Source: Myroides sp. NP-2 | GTDB lineage: Bacteria > Bacteroidota > Bacteroidia > Flavobacteriales > Flavobacteriaceae | Reading direction: 5' to 3' | Length of the DNA stretch: 64,000 bases | NCBI RefSeq assembly: GCF_014145665.1 | Contig: NZ_JACHTD010000002.1 | Coordinates: 248,001-312,000 of the forward strand | Part shown: in pieces, positions 25,658 to 35,046 of the stretch | How the letters are laid out: every line of letters starts with the position of its first letter | Numbering within the stretch: position 1 is the stretch's first letter | Program-made: the position numbers and the translations under genes | The notes under the pieces: model-generated | The model's database searches: none | Seen by the model: the letters and a program-made list of their open reading frames with translations, nothing else | Told to the model about the DNA's origin: nothing

Positions 25658-27556
25658 CTATGCCTCTTCTTCATTCAAATGTTCACCTTTAAAATGGATG
25701 ATATACGTCACTCCATCTATCGATCTACTAGCTATTTCTTGCTTTAAACTGCGCGCGTAATCTATCCAGTACTGTGAACCCATGTCTTCGTAATTGTCCA
25801 CTACAATCTCGATGTTTACTGTGCGCTCAAAGCCTTCTTTAGGTTTATCGCTTACTTGTACGCCTCGAGCAATAGTAATTTGCTTACAATTTGCTTGTAA
25901 AACCATTTTGCAATAATTTTTCACATCTTCTTTAGAAATGATTTTGTCTCGTGTAGTCAATGCATATTTATAGGCTTGAATAGCATCCGTGCCTCTCTTT
26001 TCACGTTCTCCACCTTGGGTCGTACTCAACAAAGTAATATGCCTATTGGCATTGGTATACACCTTGTCTTGTTGCGTGAGTTGCACACCTTTTCGGATGT
26101 TGTTGGCTAAGGCACAATGGGTAATCCAATAAGTTGCTTGTATGTATTCTGTCTGTGACTTTGGCTCTACAATGACATAGTGTACCTCATTTGCCACACT
26201 GCCGTTTACGGTCTTAACCTTTTGGTCCAAAGCGCGCATTTGATACACCATCTTTTTAAGTGCTTCGATCACTTTGTCTCGATCGAGAACACCAAAGGCA
26301 GATACCTCATCTCGCGTAAGTTCAATCACTTGAGTGATGAGATCTATGGCATTGCGTTCACTAAAGCGCTCCATCCCCCCCTTTCGAACTGTATATAACC
26401 CTTGTCTTAAACTATTGTTTTCAGAAAAGAGAATCTCGCTATACAGCCTGCCTTGACTATCGACAATCTCCTCTGTATACAAAAAGGCTTCTCCGATTTG
26501 CGCTACTAAGGGAATGGTATTACCCATGATATCTAAACTCGATTCATTGTGTCTCCATCCCCTGTTGTACACGGGAAATGCATTCAAATAAAAAGAAAAG
26601 CCCTCCAAAATATCTTGGCTGTATTGCGCTGGAAAATCAAATTGAATCCACAGTAACTTTTTGTTTTCTATTAGCTGTTTTGCTTCTTGATTGGCAAGTA
26701 AAAAAGAAAGATTCTCAGGTACGTCCACAAGTCCTAGTTCGTCCACTTTGCGTTTAAATCCGCTCAACTCTATGAATTTATTTGCGTAAATACTCTTGAT
26801 CCGTTCTTGGATGCGTTTTTCAATAGAATAGTCTTCAAATGTTGAATCATAGCTGTACTTTTTCGCTTTAGTTGCGTAGGATAGCCCCGCAGTTACCACC
26901 AAGGGCATTCCATTCACAGAGGCTGTGGTAAAAGGCAATAATTTGTACACAAACTCAAGGCTATCATAGGTTGGATTATCGCAATACAAGCTGAAATGAT
27001 CAGGAAGATGTTCTAGCTCATACGCGCTGAGGTCCAACGCTAAAAAGAGCTGATTCCTTCCTACCGCTTGGTCGAGTTTTACAGTGGCTATACTGTTGTA
27101 AAAAGCGTCATACTCCCAAATAGTATTCCCTATCAGGCGATAACAAACGTTAGATTTTACAAGTTGTACATGACCCACAGCAGTAAAAGGTAGGTCAAAC
27201 TTGAGATCCCCTACTGTTTTCACCGTAGAGGGAAAGACCTTTTTGCTGTAAAATTCCTGGTGATCCAACAAAATCTCCCGTGACTCTTCAGGTTGTGTAA
27301 TCGCTATGGCATGGGCGGGTTGTGGATAAGTGTAAATGCTTGGCGTTAATAATCGCGCAATTTTTTCTAAAATATTCACCTTGATACTTTCAATATCGTT
27401 ATTCACTTTAAATATCTCCGTACTAAATGCATCAATTAATAGAGAGACTAGTGGATCTAGCGCATTGGGGTTCTGCACTCCCCAAAGTTTTGTTGCATGT
27501 TGAAGGATTCTAGCCTTTATGACTTCCTTCGCATTGTTATTTACAATCTTTTTCAT
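25658..27556 (-). CDS. tssF: T6SS baseplate protein TssF
   Basis: A 632-aa TssF, the largest wedge component. The N-terminal region (NPNALDPLVSLLIDAFSTEI, then EKIARLLTPSIYTYPQPAHA) is the conserved TssF signature of the Bacteroidetes form. The IQFDFPAQYSQDILEGFSFY and AFPVYNRGWRHN motifs follow in the middle. The C-terminal part (KYALTTRDKIISKEDVKNYC) is characteristic of this family's baseplate module. Soluble, no signal peptide. 12 nt after tssE and 3 nt before tssG. Confidence 0.92.
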   Translation of the reverse strand: MKKIVNNNAKEVIKARILQHATKLWGVQNPNALDPLVSLLIDAFSTEIFKVNNDIESIKVNILEKIARLLTPSIYTYPQPAHAIAITQPEESREILLDHQEFYSKKVFPSTVKTVGDLKFDLPFTAVGHVQLVKSNVCYRLIGNTIWEYDAFYNSIATVKLDQAVGRNQLFLALDLSAYELEHLPDHFSLYCDNPTYDSLEFVYKLLPFTTASVNGMPLVVTAGLSYATKAKKYSYDSTFEDYSIEKRIQERIKSIYANKFIELSGFKRKVDELGLVDVPENLSFLLANQEAKQLIENKKLLWIQFDFPAQYSQDILEGFSFYLNAFPVYNRGWRHNESSLDIMGNTIPLVAQIGEAFLYTEEIVDSQGRLYSEILFSENNSLRQGLYTVRKGGMERFSERNAIDLITQVIELTRDEVSAFGVLDRDKVIEALKKMVYQMRALDQKVKTVNGSVANEVHYVIVEPKSQTEYIQATYWITHCALANNIRKGVQLTQQDKVYTNANRHITLLSTTQGGEREKRGTDAIQAYKYALTTRDKIISKEDVKNYCKMVLQANCKQITIARGVQVSDKPKEGFERTVNIEIVVDNYEDMGSQYWIDYARSLKQEIASRSIDGVTYIIHFKGEHLNEEEA

Positions 27557-27568
27557 CGCATTGTTTAT

Positions 27569-28009
27569 TTAGTCTACAGCCATCGGGCTTAAATAGATCT
27601 GTGTGCTAAAAGTATAGCGCTCTCCTAGGCCCGTTAACTCGGCATTGATTCCTATTTTTGCCTTTTTTCGGATCTCCACAAAGTCCTTCGTTCCATACGT
27701 ATGTTCCACGTATTCCATGTGTACCTGTATTTGAGGATAACTAATTCGCGTTTCATATTTTTTGATTTGTTCGAGTAAACTCTCTTCGAAGACACGCTCC
27801 CACTCCACAATTGTAATCCCGTTATCAAACTCTAAGTCCCATACAGCATTGCCATAATCTGGATTAAATCGATTCTCTCCTTTTCGCGTGAGAATGAGCA
27901 ACATCACGTGTTGCGCAATACTCTCGGCCAAACTACACGTGGGTATCACCCCGCCCTCGGTCATGGCTAACTCTGGGTTGAACGGAAATTTTAAAAACGT
28001 ATGTAGCAT
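27569..28009 (-). CDS. tssE: T6SS baseplate protein TssE (gp25-like)
   Basis: A 146-aa gp25-like/TssE protein that nucleates sheath polymerisation at the baseplate. The gpW/gp25 core is recognisable as SIAQHVMLLILTRKGENRFN followed by PDYGNAVWDLEFDN, equivalent to the conserved R-x-x-x-x-x-x-G-x-x-x segment of gp25. It starts 8 nt after the tssH stop. Confidence 0.9.
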   Translation of the reverse strand: MLHTFLKFPFNPELAMTEGGVIPTCSLAESIAQHVMLLILTRKGENRFNPDYGNAVWDLEFDNGITIVEWERVFEESLLEQIKKYETRISYPQIQVHMEYVEHTYGTKDFVEIRKKAKIGINAELTGLGERYTFSTQIYLSPMAVD

Positions 28010-28017
28010 TATTTCCC

Positions 28018-30498
28018 TTATTTAACAAGTTGAAAAACAACAGCTTCCTCTTGCCAATCCACGTAAATTTTTTGTCCAGCCCTTAGCTGTTCTCTTACTA
28101 TCATTTTAGAAATAGGCCGTGCGATTTCCTGCCGAATTACCCCGTTGATTTGTCGAGCGCCATACTGACTAGTAAAACCAGCTATTGCCAATTGCTTATG
28201 GGCTAAATCCGAAATTTCAAACCCTATATTCAGTCGATCAAAGGCCTGGCGCAAGGTCTTGAGCTGAATCGAAAAAATTTCTTGGGCCATTGGTACGGTA
28301 ATTGGCCCAAAAGGAACAATTTCTGTAATTCGACCGAGGAATTCTGGTCGAAAATGTCCTTGCATCAACTCCATTAACTCCTTAGAGGTTGGGATGTGCT
28401 GCTTGTCAAAAGCGGTGCGAATTGCGTCACTTGCTATGTTGGAGGTAAACAAGATCAAGGCGTTGCTGAAGTCGCCTTCTTTTCCTAATTTATCGTGGAT
28501 CTTCCCCTCGTCCATCAGCTGAAGAAAGACATCAAAAATAGAAGAATGGGCTTTCTCAATCTCATCAAATAACACTACGGCATAGGGTTGTTGTCTTATT
28601 TTGTTGACGAGCATCCCGCCTTCTTCATAGCCTACATATCCTGGAGGTGCTCCATACAGCAGAGCTGCCGCATGTTCTTCTTTAAACTCAGACATATCGA
28701 AACGGATCATTGCCTTTTCATCGTTAAAAAGCAAAGAGGCAATGGCTTTGGCAAGTTCTGTTTTTCCAGTACCGGTAGGTCCTAAAAAGAAAAAGGAGCC
28801 CATGGGTTGTCCGGGTTTATTCAATCCGCTTCGGCTTTCCACAATCGCATCTGCGACAACCTTTAAAGCGTGCTGTTGCCCTACAACGCGTTGACCAAGT
28901 AATTCCTCCATCCCCAGGAGTTTTTCTTTTTCTTGAACTTGTATTTTTCCCAATGGAATACCCGTTTTAGCCGCCATAACCGCCGCAATCTCCAAACTTG
29001 ATACCCGACCTACCTTCTGCTTGCTATTTTCGATTAATTCCCCATAAATTGACAGTATGGTTTGCTCCAAATGCACACTTGACATACTCGAATCTAATTC
29101 GGGCTGTTCCCTTAGTAGTCCCCATAGAATAGGACTCAGGCTGTTTTTTAATTGGCAATACAGCCAAACTAGTTCACTTGCTTTGGCTTGTTCGTCTGCA
29201 AAAACTTGAGCTAGGCGATTGTCGTAGTCTGCTTTCCAAGCGTTCAATACCACTGTTGAGCGCTCGTCTAATAAGCCAATCGCCGCCATGGTGCGATCCA
29301 ACAAATCCAAAGCAGTATCGGGTAATCTCTTCTCCTTCGCATAGCGTTTCGCCAAGGTCACACAAGTAAGTAATGCTCGGTCTTCCACTTGAATCCTGTG
29401 GTGGTGTTCATAATTTTCCACAACACTCGACAACATTTTTACACAGGTTTGCACATCGGGTTCAACCACGTCTAATCGTTCAAATCTCCTGTTGAAAGCC
29501 TTGGCCGGTTCAATAATCTTGCGATATTCTTCCCCTGTGGTTGTGCCGATAATCGTCAAGCTACCATTTGCTAAATCGGGTTTCAGCAAGTTGGCCACTC
29601 CCCCATAGCTTCCTCTGTGATCCAACAATTGGTGAATCTCATCCAGGAAAAGAAGTGTGCGCCCTAACTGTTTACACTCCGTTAAAACCTTCTTCAAGCG
29701 ATCCTCAACTTCTCCTTTATAACTCGTACCAGCCGCTAAAAGTCCAAGATCTAACTGGTATAAATGACAGCCTTTTAAAAGGGAAGGAACTGCCTCTTGA
29801 CTCAAATGCTGAGCAAATCCCTCAACCAAGGTGGTTTTTCCTACACCGGGCTCGCCAACTAAGAGAACATTTGACTTGGTTTTTCGACCTAATATTTCAA
29901 CTAGGGTTCGAATCTCCTTTTCGCGACCAACCACAGCACTAAAATGCCCCTGTTTGGCCTTTTGAAGCAAGTTAATACCATATTTTTCTAAATGCTGTAG
30001 CGATGTTGCTTGACCTTTTTCACCGAGTAGCCCCTCTTCGACTATGCGCTCGCCCCTATCTTCCATCGACTGAATCGCGAAAAACAACTCGGATTCTCTC
30101 AGTGGCAACGATCTTAGTTCTTCTGTGGTAAATATCGTATTGGGTTTTACAAGACTAGCCAATACACACAAAGGTGTTACTTCTAGTAATCCTAATTTAC
30201 TTCTTACGTCTTCCGCATTCTCCCACAGCACCTCTAAGCTGCTTGCTTCCACAATCTGCGTTGCTAGCTGCGTCGTTTTAGGGTAGGCTTCTATTCTAAC
30301 CTCTGCCCATTCATATACATAGGCAGGGTCTTTGCCCAGGCGTACTAAAAAATCGTGTAACTCAACATTTTTATGCATCAGCGCCTGTAAAACATGAGCC
30401 CCAGCATACTTTGCATTATAATTTTCTCTCGCAATTGACTGTGCGATATGAATCACTTCTTGCAGGGATTCATTGAATAACAATACGTTCATATTCAT
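28018..30498 (-). CDS. tssH: T6SS sheath-recycling AAA+ ATPase TssH (ClpV)
   Basis: An 826-aa ClpB/ClpV-type double AAA+ ATPase that disassembles contracted TssBC sheath. An N-terminal Clp repeat domain spans about 1-150. Walker A1 is GEPGVGKTT (215-223) with Walker B LLFLDEIH; a middle coiled region covers about 400-500. Walker A2 is GPTGTGKTE near 573 with VLFDEIEKAH. The C-terminal D2-small domain includes GARQINGVIRQEIARPISK. Its place inside the T6SS operon, rather than general chaperone features, makes it TssH. Confidence 0.93.
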   Translation of the reverse strand: MNMNVLLFNESLQEVIHIAQSIARENYNAKYAGAHVLQALMHKNVELHDFLVRLGKDPAYVYEWAEVRIEAYPKTTQLATQIVEASSLEVLWENAEDVRSKLGLLEVTPLCVLASLVKPNTIFTTEELRSLPLRESELFFAIQSMEDRGERIVEEGLLGEKGQATSLQHLEKYGINLLQKAKQGHFSAVVGREKEIRTLVEILGRKTKSNVLLVGEPGVGKTTLVEGFAQHLSQEAVPSLLKGCHLYQLDLGLLAAGTSYKGEVEDRLKKVLTECKQLGRTLLFLDEIHQLLDHRGSYGGVANLLKPDLANGSLTIIGTTTGEEYRKIIEPAKAFNRRFERLDVVEPDVQTCVKMLSSVVENYEHHHRIQVEDRALLTCVTLAKRYAKEKRLPDTALDLLDRTMAAIGLLDERSTVVLNAWKADYDNRLAQVFADEQAKASELVWLYCQLKNSLSPILWGLLREQPELDSSMSSVHLEQTILSIYGELIENSKQKVGRVSSLEIAAVMAAKTGIPLGKIQVQEKEKLLGMEELLGQRVVGQQHALKVVADAIVESRSGLNKPGQPMGSFFFLGPTGTGKTELAKAIASLLFNDEKAMIRFDMSEFKEEHAAALLYGAPPGYVGYEEGGMLVNKIRQQPYAVVLFDEIEKAHSSIFDVFLQLMDEGKIHDKLGKEGDFSNALILFTSNIASDAIRTAFDKQHIPTSKELMELMQGHFRPEFLGRITEIVPFGPITVPMAQEIFSIQLKTLRQAFDRLNIGFEISDLAHKQLAIAGFTSQYGARQINGVIRQEIARPISKMIVREQLRAGQKIYVDWQEEAVVFQLVK

Positions 30499-30505
30499 TT
30501 TTGTT

Positions 30506-33001
30506 TTAGGGCATTCCTTTTTTCACGCGTTCGATATAATCCTTCGCATGGCCCTCATTAACTTCTTTTTTAGGGTTTTGTTCCTTTATTTTTTCGAGTT
30601 CGACAGGCAATAGATCAAACGACTGATCTTTTAGCTGTTGGTTGTTATAATTTAAAATGGGGATATACGCTTGATTCAACCAATAAAAGCAGTGGTCGTT
30701 CTGCTGTAAACGCACCGTTTTATCTCCTTTGTGCTCCTCTATTTCACTTGCCTTTGTCTTAAAACTGCTGAAGAAATCTTCCAACATTTTCGCATTCATC
30801 CGTCGGGTTTGCTTCCATTGCTTCAGCTTCAAGACGGATAGGGAATCAGCATTAGTCTCATACAATCCCGTCCGTTGAAAAAGCCCTGTAGACATAGTGT
30901 TAGCGAGTAAAAAGCTTTTTGTTACTTTATTAGGCAATACGCTTTTCCCTCGGGCTACTTGAATATATCGGCGAATCATTCGTCTATTGCTGAGGTTCTT
31001 CTTATTCTTGATCACAGCTGCGTAAATACTGAGGTAATAATCGCGTATATCCGCCAGTTCTTCTTCGTCTAAAAGCACCCCGTATTCCAAGGCGTCAACA
31101 CCTATATCTTCTTGTTTTTTCAGTACGCCCTCCTGCATAAAAACGCGCGATTGACGCTCTAGCTGTTTGGCAAGCACAAGTGGTACATAGGGCTGGTCTT
31201 GCTGAAAAAAAGGCTGGTAAGTCGCCTTTATTTTAGTTCGTGACATCCCCTGATCACTAGTAAAAGCCGCCGTTAATGTGCTGTCAATCTTCTTGTTGTC
31301 TATAACAATCGCTTGGGTAATACGTTGAAGCGTATTTTGAAGGGCAAGCGGTGCATTCACTTGTCCTTTTTTCGGAAATAGAACCGCGCCCTGATGCATG
31401 CTCTGCAAGGGATAATCCAAGTGATAAAACCCTTGATTTCCCTGAGATAAGTCGAATTCATTGCCTTCTACTACATCTTCATGACGGATCAAGAGCTGCT
31501 TTTTATATGGGATGAGCTGATTCGAAGAAGCTTTTATCACCTCTTCAGCAAAGAGTACAAAATCGTTATCTGGATCCAAATAATTGGCCTGAACCTGATA
31601 AAAGAGCAAGCGACTTTGTGTATCGACGAGCTTATCGATAAGCCTTTGTTGCTTTTCCTTGTCTTTAGGCTGTATAGCCTCACCGATTACCACCACCAAG
31701 TTGCTCTCATTTTCACGGGATTTCAGGAGGGAGCTCAAGTCATCCATCGCTTCATACAGACTGATATTGGCAGCGGAGTGTTCTGGCATCTCCATTGGCC
31801 TTTCAAACGCGTGAAACCAAGATGAAAAATCTTGTGTATGTTGGTCAGAACCTTGTTTTACAGCAGCACTCACGTGGTAAAAAAGCGTGGAATAGGAAAT
31901 AGAATCAAAGTAAGACTCCTGATCAAATTGCTCCGCTAATCCCTGCATGATCACTTTGAAAGCCCCCAAATGATCCATTACTTCCCTTGATCCATCGAGG
32001 ACAAAAACAAGGTTTAACTTTCGATGCGCTACTACGCGCTTTTTATACGTATCATAGGCAATGGGTTGCCCATCGACATTGTACAACCAGTTTGCTGAAT
32101 AATCTAGATAATGGTCCCAATAGCGAATCGAAAAATCGTCTTTTCGCCAGTGATAAGTCAAGGGAAAAATATGATAGAAATCGTGTATGTCCTGTATCTC
32201 AGAAGAAGAGATAACAGGAATGAAAGCAGTCTCACTGCGTTCCATTCCTACTTGAATAGCAGGAATTCCGGGGGTTGGTTTTACTTTAAACGCAGTTCGC
32301 TCTCCCCAAACGGATAGGATACGCGCATCAATCCAGCCGTATCGGGTACTATCGAGATGGTCTGCATCAATTCTAGGTCGATCTCCTACAAGTACTCTTT
32401 TGTTATCGGCCGAAAACTTATAGAGATACACAACAGTATTGAGGGGCATTTTAGCCGAGGATCGTTTCAGTAAACTCGGATCTTTAAACAAGGAGATAGA
32501 ATCGCTTTGTACAAACTGCTCGCTATTAGCTATCACATCGGGATGGTGCAAAGTGAGTAATCCTTTTAAGCGAAAACCAGTTGTAGCACTTTTAAGTGAC
32601 TCCCCCCACAACAACAAATCCTTTTCGCCTATCCAGCTTTGAGATTGGACTTGTGCACGATCCATTTTTCCATTCATCATACTGCCCGTATTGTATGGGG
32701 CTACTTTATAGCGATCTCCGCGCTTTTTTAAAACAACAAAAGGGGCTAAAAACGATGTTTTTTTATTCGCTTGCTCTTGCTTCTCCCTGTCGTATATTGC
32801 GCCTTCCTCTTGGGCTGAGAAAACAATCCAAGGCGTTGAAAATTTTGGGTATCCCGAAAGCAATTCATTGTCTTCGACCCTGTAAACGACACGGGATGCC
32901 GGTGTTTTTTCAACCGCAATCTTTTTCCCTCCACAGCTCCACAGCCCTATTCCTCCTAAGAATAATATAACCCCTAATCTGCGTTTAACGCTATCCTTCA
33001 T
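30506..33001 (-). CDS. tssR: T6SSiii lipoprotein TssR with VWA-like domain
   Basis: An 831-aa predicted outer- or inner-membrane lipoprotein (lipobox cysteine C23 in GIGLWSC). SH3-like or beta-rich segments occupy the first 300 residues. A VWA-like domain covers about 325-520 (LNLVFVLDGSREVMDHLGAF, a DxSxx-type MIDAS start, and SNLVVVIGEAIQPKDK). The C-terminal third is helical. TssR is one of the T6SSiii-specific components and is thought to be part of the trans-envelope complex. Start ATG at 33001, 2 nt after tssP. Confidence 0.85.
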   Translation of the reverse strand: MKDSVKRRLGVILFLGGIGLWSCGGKKIAVEKTPASRVVYRVEDNELLSGYPKFSTPWIVFSAQEEGAIYDREKQEQANKKTSFLAPFVVLKKRGDRYKVAPYNTGSMMNGKMDRAQVQSQSWIGEKDLLLWGESLKSATTGFRLKGLLTLHHPDVIANSEQFVQSDSISLFKDPSLLKRSSAKMPLNTVVYLYKFSADNKRVLVGDRPRIDADHLDSTRYGWIDARILSVWGERTAFKVKPTPGIPAIQVGMERSETAFIPVISSSEIQDIHDFYHIFPLTYHWRKDDFSIRYWDHYLDYSANWLYNVDGQPIAYDTYKKRVVAHRKLNLVFVLDGSREVMDHLGAFKVIMQGLAEQFDQESYFDSISYSTLFYHVSAAVKQGSDQHTQDFSSWFHAFERPMEMPEHSAANISLYEAMDDLSSLLKSRENESNLVVVIGEAIQPKDKEKQQRLIDKLVDTQSRLLFYQVQANYLDPDNDFVLFAEEVIKASSNQLIPYKKQLLIRHEDVVEGNEFDLSQGNQGFYHLDYPLQSMHQGAVLFPKKGQVNAPLALQNTLQRITQAIVIDNKKIDSTLTAAFTSDQGMSRTKIKATYQPFFQQDQPYVPLVLAKQLERQSRVFMQEGVLKKQEDIGVDALEYGVLLDEEELADIRDYYLSIYAAVIKNKKNLSNRRMIRRYIQVARGKSVLPNKVTKSFLLANTMSTGLFQRTGLYETNADSLSVLKLKQWKQTRRMNAKMLEDFFSSFKTKASEIEEHKGDKTVRLQQNDHCFYWLNQAYIPILNYNNQQLKDQSFDLLPVELEKIKEQNPKKEVNEGHAKDYIERVKKGMP

Positions 33002-33003
33002 CT

Positions 33004-33909
33004 CTAATTTAATATTTGTTCAACTGCAATTTTTACCACGCACCTAACCTCTTCATCAAAACCGACTTTAACCGACTGAATGACTGCTTTACGATCAAAG
33101 CGCAACCCCATACAGTAGAAATAAAATGAATTTTTCTTAGCAGAATTTACAGTGACAAATGCATTTTCATTTCCACATAAGTACTTTTTAACCAAATAGT
33201 TATAATGCTCGTTAAAAGAAGCTCCCAAAGCTATTTGTTGTAAGTGTTCTTTGAAATCATGGTCAATAGCTTTGTATTGTTCTTCGACGTTCAATTCCTC
33301 CGTCAGGTTTTTGTATGAAGGAAGAATCGTGATGTTGTGCACAACGGGGTAGGCTGTTTCATCTGTATAGAGAAGCACCTCATAGTCTCCTGGTTCTTGA
33401 TAAGAGTAGATGACAAAAGGTTCTTTGGCATCAATGTTTCCCGTTTCACCGAACTTCCAACTAAACAAGCTAGCCCGATCCGTGTTTGCGCGAAAAATCA
33501 AATACTCGTTCTGCATAGCCTGTGATGGTGCTTCTATAGTGGTAAAATAGTCGGCATTATCTTTTTTAGAGCTCGGCTTCACCTCCACAGAAGCAGTGTA
33601 TACAAGCGCTTCATTAATAGCGAAGGATACTTGATAGAAGCCCGGTTTTTTATAGCAGTGACTCCCTCGATCGCCCATTGCCAAACTCCCATCGCCAAAC
33701 TCCCATCGCTTCAATCCAGGCATGGAAGTAATTTCACTTACCTCAAGGGTATCTCCTACCTCCAATACTGTTGGATATACCCTTACTTTCACATCGGAAA
33801 ACGGAGCATAAACCTTTTTTTGAAAAAAGTAAATGCCCATGAGTAGCAAAATGATCGTAACTGCTACTAGCAAAATCAACTGATCCTTATTCTGTCTCTT
33901 ATAGTTCAT
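33004..33909 (-). CDS. tssP: T6SSiii component TssP, PKD-like
   Basis: A 301-aa single-pass protein: one membrane segment at about residues 11-29 (LILLVAVTIILLLMGIYFF), then two PKD-like beta-sandwich repeats. Each repeat has the typical W-x-F-G-D/E-x-G core (KRWEFGDGSLAMGD and FSWKFGETGN) and a tyrosine-glycine strand (CYKKPGFYQVSF, YSYQEPGDYEVLLY). The remaining third is helical. These features and its position between tssO and tssR match TssP, which probably projects into the periplasm. Genes on both sides are within 3 nt. Confidence 0.82.
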   Translation of the reverse strand: MNYKRQNKDQLILLVAVTIILLLMGIYFFQKKVYAPFSDVKVRVYPTVLEVGDTLEVSEITSMPGLKRWEFGDGSLAMGDRGSHCYKKPGFYQVSFAINEALVYTASVEVKPSSKKDNADYFTTIEAPSQAMQNEYLIFRANTDRASLFSWKFGETGNIDAKEPFVIYSYQEPGDYEVLLYTDETAYPVVHNITILPSYKNLTEELNVEEQYKAIDHDFKEHLQQIALGASFNEHYNYLVKKYLCGNENAFVTVNSAKKNSFYFYCMGLRFDRKAVIQSVKVGFDEEVRCVVKIAVEQILN

Positions 33910-33910
33910 C

Positions 33911-34435
33911 TTATCGCGACATTTGTATGTTCTTTCGTTGAATCAACTGTTGTTCTTTATCTTTAAAACCGATGCTACACTCCTCAAATTCCTTGCGGAA
34001 ATGTTGAATATTTTCTGACTTTCTCGCTTGAATTTTTTTGTCTTCAAAATACATCTGATAAAAGTCACCTATTTGCCTATACCCTTCTTTTCGAGGATCA
34101 TAACTGTTGGAATGATTAAAAAAATGAGCCATTGTCTCCATGCGCCTAAGGAGGTCATTTTCAACTTGAGGTTGTGGCATATTCTCTTTTAATTCACTTA
34201 TTTTTTGAAATGTTTCAACAACAAAGGGTTCAACTTCCTTTTGTTTTGCATTAAACAGGTTTTTCTGTTCTAAAAGCTCTGCATCCATCAGGGCAATTGT
34301 TGAAAAGGGCGACTGATAAGAAGACAAAAAGATCAATCCAAGAATCAGTTGAGTGAGGAGCAACAGAAATAGTAGGTACAAAAATTGGTAGGTGTGCTCT
34401 TTTTGAGCAAGCGTTTTAGTTTGATATTGTGGCAT
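33911..34435 (-). CDS. tssO: T6SSiii transmembrane protein TssO
   Basis: A 174-aa protein with one N-terminal membrane segment (about residues 17-40, LYLLFLLLLTQLILGLIFLS) followed by a charged, mostly helical periplasmic part (EQKNLFNAKQKEVEPFVVET). This fits TssO, a small single-pass subunit of the T6SSiii trans-envelope complex. It lies 1 nt before tssP and 6 nt after the next upstream gene, which has the same architecture. Confidence 0.75.
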   Translation of the reverse strand: MPQYQTKTLAQKEHTYQFLYLLFLLLLTQLILGLIFLSSYQSPFSTIALMDAELLEQKNLFNAKQKEVEPFVVETFQKISELKENMPQPQVENDLLRRMETMAHFFNHSNSYDPRKEGYRQIGDFYQMYFEDKKIQARKSENIQHFRKEFEECSIGFKDKEQQLIQRKNIQMSR

Positions 34436-34441
34436 TTGAAA

Positions 34442-34957
34442 TTATTTAGTGTTGAATTTACGCAGGGGGTCTTCGTTTAATTCTGTTTGTAACGTCTTGA
34501 AACGGTTCAGACATTCATTCAAATCTTTTAAAGCCAATGCTTCTTCACTATTGGTTTGTATGAGCTGATTTTTTAAAACTAACAAGCTGTCCAATTGAGT
34601 AAACAACAACCTATAATAGTTGAAATCTCCATCTTTATCCGATTCTACTAGATTTTTTATCTCCTGTATCTGTTTAGCAATATACTGCTCTAGAAAGCGA
34701 TCATTATGAACTTTACCTGTGTTTAATAGGCTCATATAGTAGTAGAGTGTATCCACTTTATTTTGCAAATTGTATTGGCTGTTCAGCACTGTTTTATACC
34801 CTAGGACATCTTTTTTAATCTGCTTATGTTGACGGTCTGAACATTCAAAAAAGAAGTAGATTACCATAAAACAAACCAAAATCAAAGATAAAAAATTGAC
34901 AATAAAATAGATAGTTTGTAAATATATACTCTTATTATTTATACTTTTCAAATACAT
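34442..34957 (-). CDS. TssO-like single-pass membrane protein, first gene of the T6SS operon
   Basis: A 171-aa protein with an N-terminal membrane segment (residues about 15-36, IYFIVNFLSLILVCFMVIYF) and a helical, coiled-coil-prone soluble part (NLQNKVDTLYYYMSLLNTGK, then FLEQYIAKQIQEIKNLVESD). The size and layout mirror the next gene (TssO), so it may be a second TssO-family protein or another small envelope component such as a divergent TssQ, although it has no lipobox. The ATG at 34957 is preferred to a GTG at 34993 because the promoter start site would fall almost on that GTG. Confidence 0.6.
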   Translation of the reverse strand: MYLKSINNKSIYLQTIYFIVNFLSLILVCFMVIYFFFECSDRQHKQIKKDVLGYKTVLNSQYNLQNKVDTLYYYMSLLNTGKVHNDRFLEQYIAKQIQEIKNLVESDKDGDFNYYRLLFTQLDSLLVLKNQLIQTNSEEALALKDLNECLNRFKTLQTELNEDPLRKFNTK

Positions 34958-35000
34958 AATAAAATGATTTAAGTTATTTATTGAGAATAACACAATAACT

Positions 35001-35030
35001 CAAAATTAATATTAATTTTACATTATCCAA
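35001..35030 (-). promoter_or_regulatory. Promoter of the T6SS operon
   Basis: On the minus strand TTG at 35030-35028, a 19-base spacer and TAATTTTG at 35008-35001: an exact -33/-7 match. Transcription would begin near 34996, about 40 nt before the first ATG. It sits between the T6SS operon and the divergent response regulator gene, whose own promoter is not clear. Confidence 0.7.
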
Positions 35031-35046
35031 GCTAAAAAATATATAA

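Noticed and set aside
28018..30498. Housekeeping ClpB chaperone
   Set aside because: The double AAA+ layout is shared with ClpB, but its location between tssR and tssE and short spacing make it TssH/ClpV.
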